Shown here in pieces: positions 15,636-18,247 of a stretch of 18,247 nucleotides of DNA. Within the stretch, counting starts at the first letter, position 1; each line of letters begins with the position of its first letter. This DNA comes from CAYWTS01 sp964461265 (lineage in GTDB: Bacteria > Bacteroidota > Ignavibacteria > Tepidaquicellales > OLB5): assembly GCA_964461265.1 (NCBI GenBank), contig CAYWTS010000035.1, positions 1 to 18,247 of the forward strand, read 5' to 3'. The notes beneath the pieces were generated by a model. It was given only the letters and a program-made list of their open reading frames with translations. It was not told where the DNA came from and did not search any database. Both the position numbers and the translations under genes were made by a program.

Positions 15636-16702
15636 TTGACTGAGTTTTTACAGCAAACATTTAATGGCTTATCGCTCGGGAGCATATATGCCCTGATAGC
15701 GCTTGGTTATACTATGATATATGGTATTCTGCGGTTCATTAATTTTGCACACGGTGACGTGTTTATGATAGGTGCTTATTCAGGGTATTACCTTGCAATA
15801 CTTTTCGGTTTCTCAACCGTCTCAGGTGCCGTTTCCATACTTCTGGCAATACTCATATTGTTCTGCTCAATGATAATTTGTGCTACGCTTGGCTTTACAA
15901 TCGAAAAGCTTGCCTATAAACCGCTTCGTGCTTCGCCAAAGCTTACAATACTAATCACAGCAATTGGTGTATCGTTATTCCTCGAATATACCGGGCAGCT
16001 TGTATTTGGTGCCGACCCCAAATCTTTCCCCACACTTATAGAAAACAAACCGGTACTGAACATTGGAGGGGCAGTAATTTATTCCAATCCGCTTGTTGTG
16101 CTTGTAATGTCAGTTATACTTATTGTTACACTGCGTTTTATAGTTATGAAGACGAAGATGGGAACTGCTATGCGTGCAGTGAGTTATAATATGACTGCAG
16201 CAAGCTTAATGGGTATAAATATAAACCGGGTTGTAAGCTTTACTTTTATTATCGGTTCATCACTTGCTGCAGCGGCGGGAATACTGTTTGGTTTAAATTA
16301 TCCTAAAATAGATCCGCTCATTGGTATATTATACGGACTAAAGGCATTTGTTGCAGCAGTACTTGGCGGTATAGGTAATATACCCGGTGCAGCACTTGGC
16401 GGAATGATAATAGGACTGCTTGAAACATTTGTTGTTGGTTACATCTCACCGGTATATCGTGATGCNNNNNNNNNNNNNNNNNNNNNNNNNNNNNNNNNNN
16501 NNNNNNNNNNNNNNNNNNNNNNNNNNNNNNNNNNNNNNNNNNNNNNNNNNNNNNNNNNNNNNNNNTAGGACTGCTTGAAACATTTGTTGTTGGTTACATC
16601 TCACCGGTATATCGTGATGCCATTGCATTCGGTATTTTGATTTTAATCCTCCTGTTTAAACCAACCGGACTGCTGGGTAAAAAGGAAGTGGAGAAGGTTT
16701 AA
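15636..16702 (+). CDS. livH: Branched-chain amino-acid type ABC permease, split by a false assembly gap
   Basis: LivH-family inner-membrane permease. The start is best placed at TTG 15636, one base after the livK stop, giving MTEFLQQTFNGLSLGSIYAL, the usual LivH N-terminus. Further marks are GYTMIYGILRFINFAHGDVF, MRAVSYNMTAASLMGININR and AFVAAVLGGIGNIPGA, the last being the EAA-like loop that contacts the ATPase. The frame is interrupted by 100 Ns (16466-16565) with the same 55 bases on both sides. Removing the Ns and one 55-base copy joins 16465 to 16621 in frame and reads RDAIAFGILI...FKPTGLLG, ending at TAA 16700-16702. The corrected protein is 303 aa, normal for LivH. As deposited, the net 155 extra bases shift the frame, so software may call a truncated gene. 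No livM, livG or livF follows. Confidence 0.88.
16411..16465. repeat. 55-bp contig-end overlap, left copy
   Basis: Identical to 16566-16620. The copies abut the run of Ns on each side, as expected when two contig ends overlap but were scaffolded without merging. Confidence 0.9.
16466..16565. other. Assembly gap (100 Ns) of zero or negative true size
   Basis: Exactly 100 Ns, a placeholder length, between two identical 55-bp flanks inside livH. Merging the flanks restores one continuous permease frame, so nothing biological is likely to be missing here. Confidence 0.9.
16566..16620. repeat. 55-bp contig-end overlap, right copy
   Basis: Same 55 bases as 16411-16465. It should be counted once in a corrected sequence. 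Confidence 0.9.
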
Positions 16703-16746
16703 TTTTTTCAACCCCACCACTGCGCAAATAGCAGACCGCCCAGTTC

Positions 16747-16789
16747 TTAACAAATTATTCTTGTTAATAAACACACCGTCTTTTATTTT
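16747..16789 (+). promoter_or_regulatory. Possible promoter with overlapping palindrome before the third Asp-box gene
   Basis: TTAACAA-ATTATTC-TTGTTAA (16747-16767) is a perfect 7-bp inverted repeat. Its right arm overlaps a candidate -35 TTGTTA (16761-16766), which has a 17-nt spacer to TATTTT (16784-16789). The promoter hexamers are weak (4 of 6 each). If real, the palindrome would be well placed as an operator. It could instead be a weak terminator for livKH, though no T tract follows. Confidence 0.35.
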
Positions 16790-16817
16790 TGCCGAATTGA
16801 ATTAAATTTTACATTCC

Positions 16818-18247
16818 ATGAAAAATCTATTCTTCTCATTTGAAAAACATCTTTATTCTTATTTGTGGCTGCTTGCATTAGCAGCAATTTTCCTGTTCCA
16901 GGCACAGATTCCGGGTCACGTTTTTAATGACAACGACCCAAATATTGAACAGCCGACAAGGGAATCTATGTCACATTTCAGTCCTCCCAAAAGCGGTCCT
17001 TTCCCCATGACCATTACCATCAATGATTTTGATAACTTCGAAATGGGAAACGATTACTATGAGCAGTTCGGTTCATCAAATCCTAACAACCCGTTATGGA
17101 TATTCTTCGGGGTAAATGCATCTGGTTCTCCGCAAAATGCAAGAGGAACCACAAACGGCGGACTGAACTGGTACTTGAACAATCCGGGATATCCGAGCGG
17201 AACCTGCTGCGACCCTTGGGCTGCCTATACAGGAAACGGTGTGTTAATTTATGCTTCGGGAGTTAACGGGCAGTATGTGTACAGGTCAACAAATAATGGT
17301 TTAACGTGGTCTGCCCCGATACTTTCGGTGAGCGGATACGACAGAAATCATGTTGAAGCAGAATATACAGGAATAGGGCCCTATGCCAATTATGTTTACG
17401 CTTGCATCACTCCGGGTAATTTCGGAAGAAGCACAGATGCAGGTTTAACATGGACAACAACTTTTACTCCAAGCAATTCACTCCCCGGATGCTATATTTG
17501 TGTTGGGCCTAACGGTTCAACAAACGGTGGCTGTGTTATTTATGTTACTAATACAGGTTCTGATGCTTCTGGAAGCCGTATCTATAATTTTTACAGATCT
17601 ACAAATGGCGGGGCAAATTTCACATATATGTCAAGTGATTCAGGTTTAGGACAGCGTTGGGTAGGAACCTACGGTGGCGGAAGGCATACTATAAACAATG
17701 CAAGAACCGCTCCGCATCCGAAAGTTGCAATGGATAATTCGAATGGTCCCTACAGAGGAAGATTATATTTTGTAAATGCATCCAATGACCCTGCCGGTAA
17801 CGGAAACAAGCCGGATATATGGCTTCGTTATTCAACCGACCAGGGTGCAACGTGGTCAGCACGTGTGCGTGTAAATGATAATGCCAATCCGCAGGCAAGT
17901 GACCAGTGGTTCCCCGAGATATGGTGCGAAGGAACAACGGGTAAGCTGTATATACATTGGTATGACGACAGAGAAAATCCCACAACATTCCAGACAGCAA
18001 TTTATGCAACTTATACTACCGATGGTGGTCAAACGTTTGCGCCTAACCAGCGGCTTACAAATACAACTTTCACCTTTCCTAATCCGCCATGCTCACCAGG
18101 ATGTTACAGAGGTGATTATACAACAATTACAGGAAATAACCCTGTTTGTGCTTTCAGTATATGGAGCGACCACCGGAGTGCAAATGCTGCGAACATGGGT
18201 GCCTATTTCCCTGATTTTGCAATGAGAGTGAGACCAACCGGTGATAC
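16818..18247 (+). CDS. Secreted Asp-box (BNR, sialidase-like) protein, 3' partial
   Basis: An open frame from ATG 16818 to the window end (476 codons, no stop). The N-terminus has an extended signal region with the hydrophobic core YLWLLALAAIFLFQAQ. Asp-box motifs recur: STNNGLTW (near nt 17286), STDAGLTW, STNGGANF, STDQGATW and TTDGGQTF. Conserved segments shared with the two T9SS proteins follow in the same order: DQWFPEIW, HWYDDREN, RGDYTTITG and FSIWSDHR. It is therefore a third, more distant member of the same propeller family. The region that could hold a CARDB, P-domain or sorting domain lies beyond the window. No Shine-Dalgarno is evident; the start is chosen for the signal peptide and open frame. 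It begins 115 bp after livH and is probably a separate unit. Catalytic activity is not shown. Confidence 0.82.
   Translation, partial: MKNLFFSFEKHLYSYLWLLALAAIFLFQAQIPGHVFNDNDPNIEQPTRESMSHFSPPKSGPFPMTITINDFDNFEMGNDYYEQFGSSNPNNPLWIFFGVNASGSPQNARGTTNGGLNWYLNNPGYPSGTCCDPWAAYTGNGVLIYASGVNGQYVYRSTNNGLTWSAPILSVSGYDRNHVEAEYTGIGPYANYVYACITPGNFGRSTDAGLTWTTTFTPSNSLPGCYICVGPNGSTNGGCVIYVTNTGSDASGSRIYNFYRSTNGGANFTYMSSDSGLGQRWVGTYGGGRHTINNARTAPHPKVAMDNSNGPYRGRLYFVNASNDPAGNGNKPDIWLRYSTDQGATWSARVRVNDNANPQASDQWFPEIWCEGTTGKLYIHWYDDRENPTTFQTAIYATYTTDGGQTFAPNQRLTNTTFTFPNPPCSPGCYRGDYTTITGNNPVCAFSIWSDHRSANAANMGAYFPDFAMRVRPTGD

Noticed and set aside
15636..16702. livH as a pseudogene or insertion target
   Set aside because: The break coincides with a 100-N placeholder between identical 55-bp flanks. 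Merging them restores the full frame, so the gene is intact.
17689..18225. Open frames on both strands (17689-18009 minus; 17875-18225 plus) near the right edge
   Set aside because: They overlap the continuous Asp-box frame from 16818, which has repeated motifs and a signal peptide. The alternatives have neither.
1..18247. CRISPR arrays, tRNA or rRNA genes, prophage or defence systems
   Set aside because: No regularly spaced direct repeats, cloverleaf with CCA-end features, rRNA-like conserved stretches, or phage/defence protein motifs were seen on either strand.

Overview
The window looks like a piece of a metagenome-assembled genome from the Ignavibacteria / Bacteroidota-Chlorobi side of the tree. 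The main evidence is two secreted proteins ending in a type IX secretion sorting domain with the QNYPNPFNP signature typical of Ignavibacteria. AT-rich intergenic DNA, lipoproteins with short lipoboxes and a mix of Shine-Dalgarno and SD-less starts agree with this. Species cannot be named from the sequence alone. No rRNA, tRNA, CRISPR array, transposase or phage gene was seen.

Layout. (1) 1-1128, + strand: C-terminal three quarters of an aldo/keto reductase with an unusually long helical insert. (2) 5048-1182, - strand: an apparent operon of a PtsN-like EIIA protein, pyruvate phosphate dikinase and a small OB-fold lipoprotein. (3) 10663-5256, - strand: two large secreted Asp-box (BNR, sialidase-like) proteins with CARDB-like, P-domain-like and T9SS sorting regions. 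Each has its own promoter, and a convincing terminator follows the 5256-7757 gene; the one after the 8117-10663 gene is less certain. The two genes share a 972-bp segment that reads as identical base for base, while their propeller halves have diverged. (4) 11534-10839, - strand: octanoyltransferase lipB. (5) 11749-14211, + strand: an MltD-type lytic transglycosylase lipoprotein with four clear LysM repeats, divergent from lipB. (6) 14495-16702, + strand: livK and livH of a branched-chain amino-acid type ABC transporter, without livM/G/F next to them. livH is interrupted by a 100-N gap that is an assembly artefact. (7) 16818 to the window end, + strand: a third Asp-box secreted protein, open at the edge.

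How the parts fit. The ptsN-ppdK pair links a phosphoenolpyruvate-interconverting enzyme with a PTS-type phosphoacceptor regulator. The three Asp-box proteins look like one expanded family of exported proteins, two of them homogenised at the C-terminal half by recent recombination. Several plus- and minus-strand genes carry sigma70-like -35/-10 pairs with exactly 17-nt spacing. The two T9SS paralogues also share promoter sequence beyond the core hexamers.

Most unusual points: the exact 972-bp exchange between paralogues, the shared promoter block, the lysine-rich tail of the dikinase, the false gap in livH that can be closed from the sequence itself, and a tandem 9-mer plus twin-hairpin element upstream of livK.
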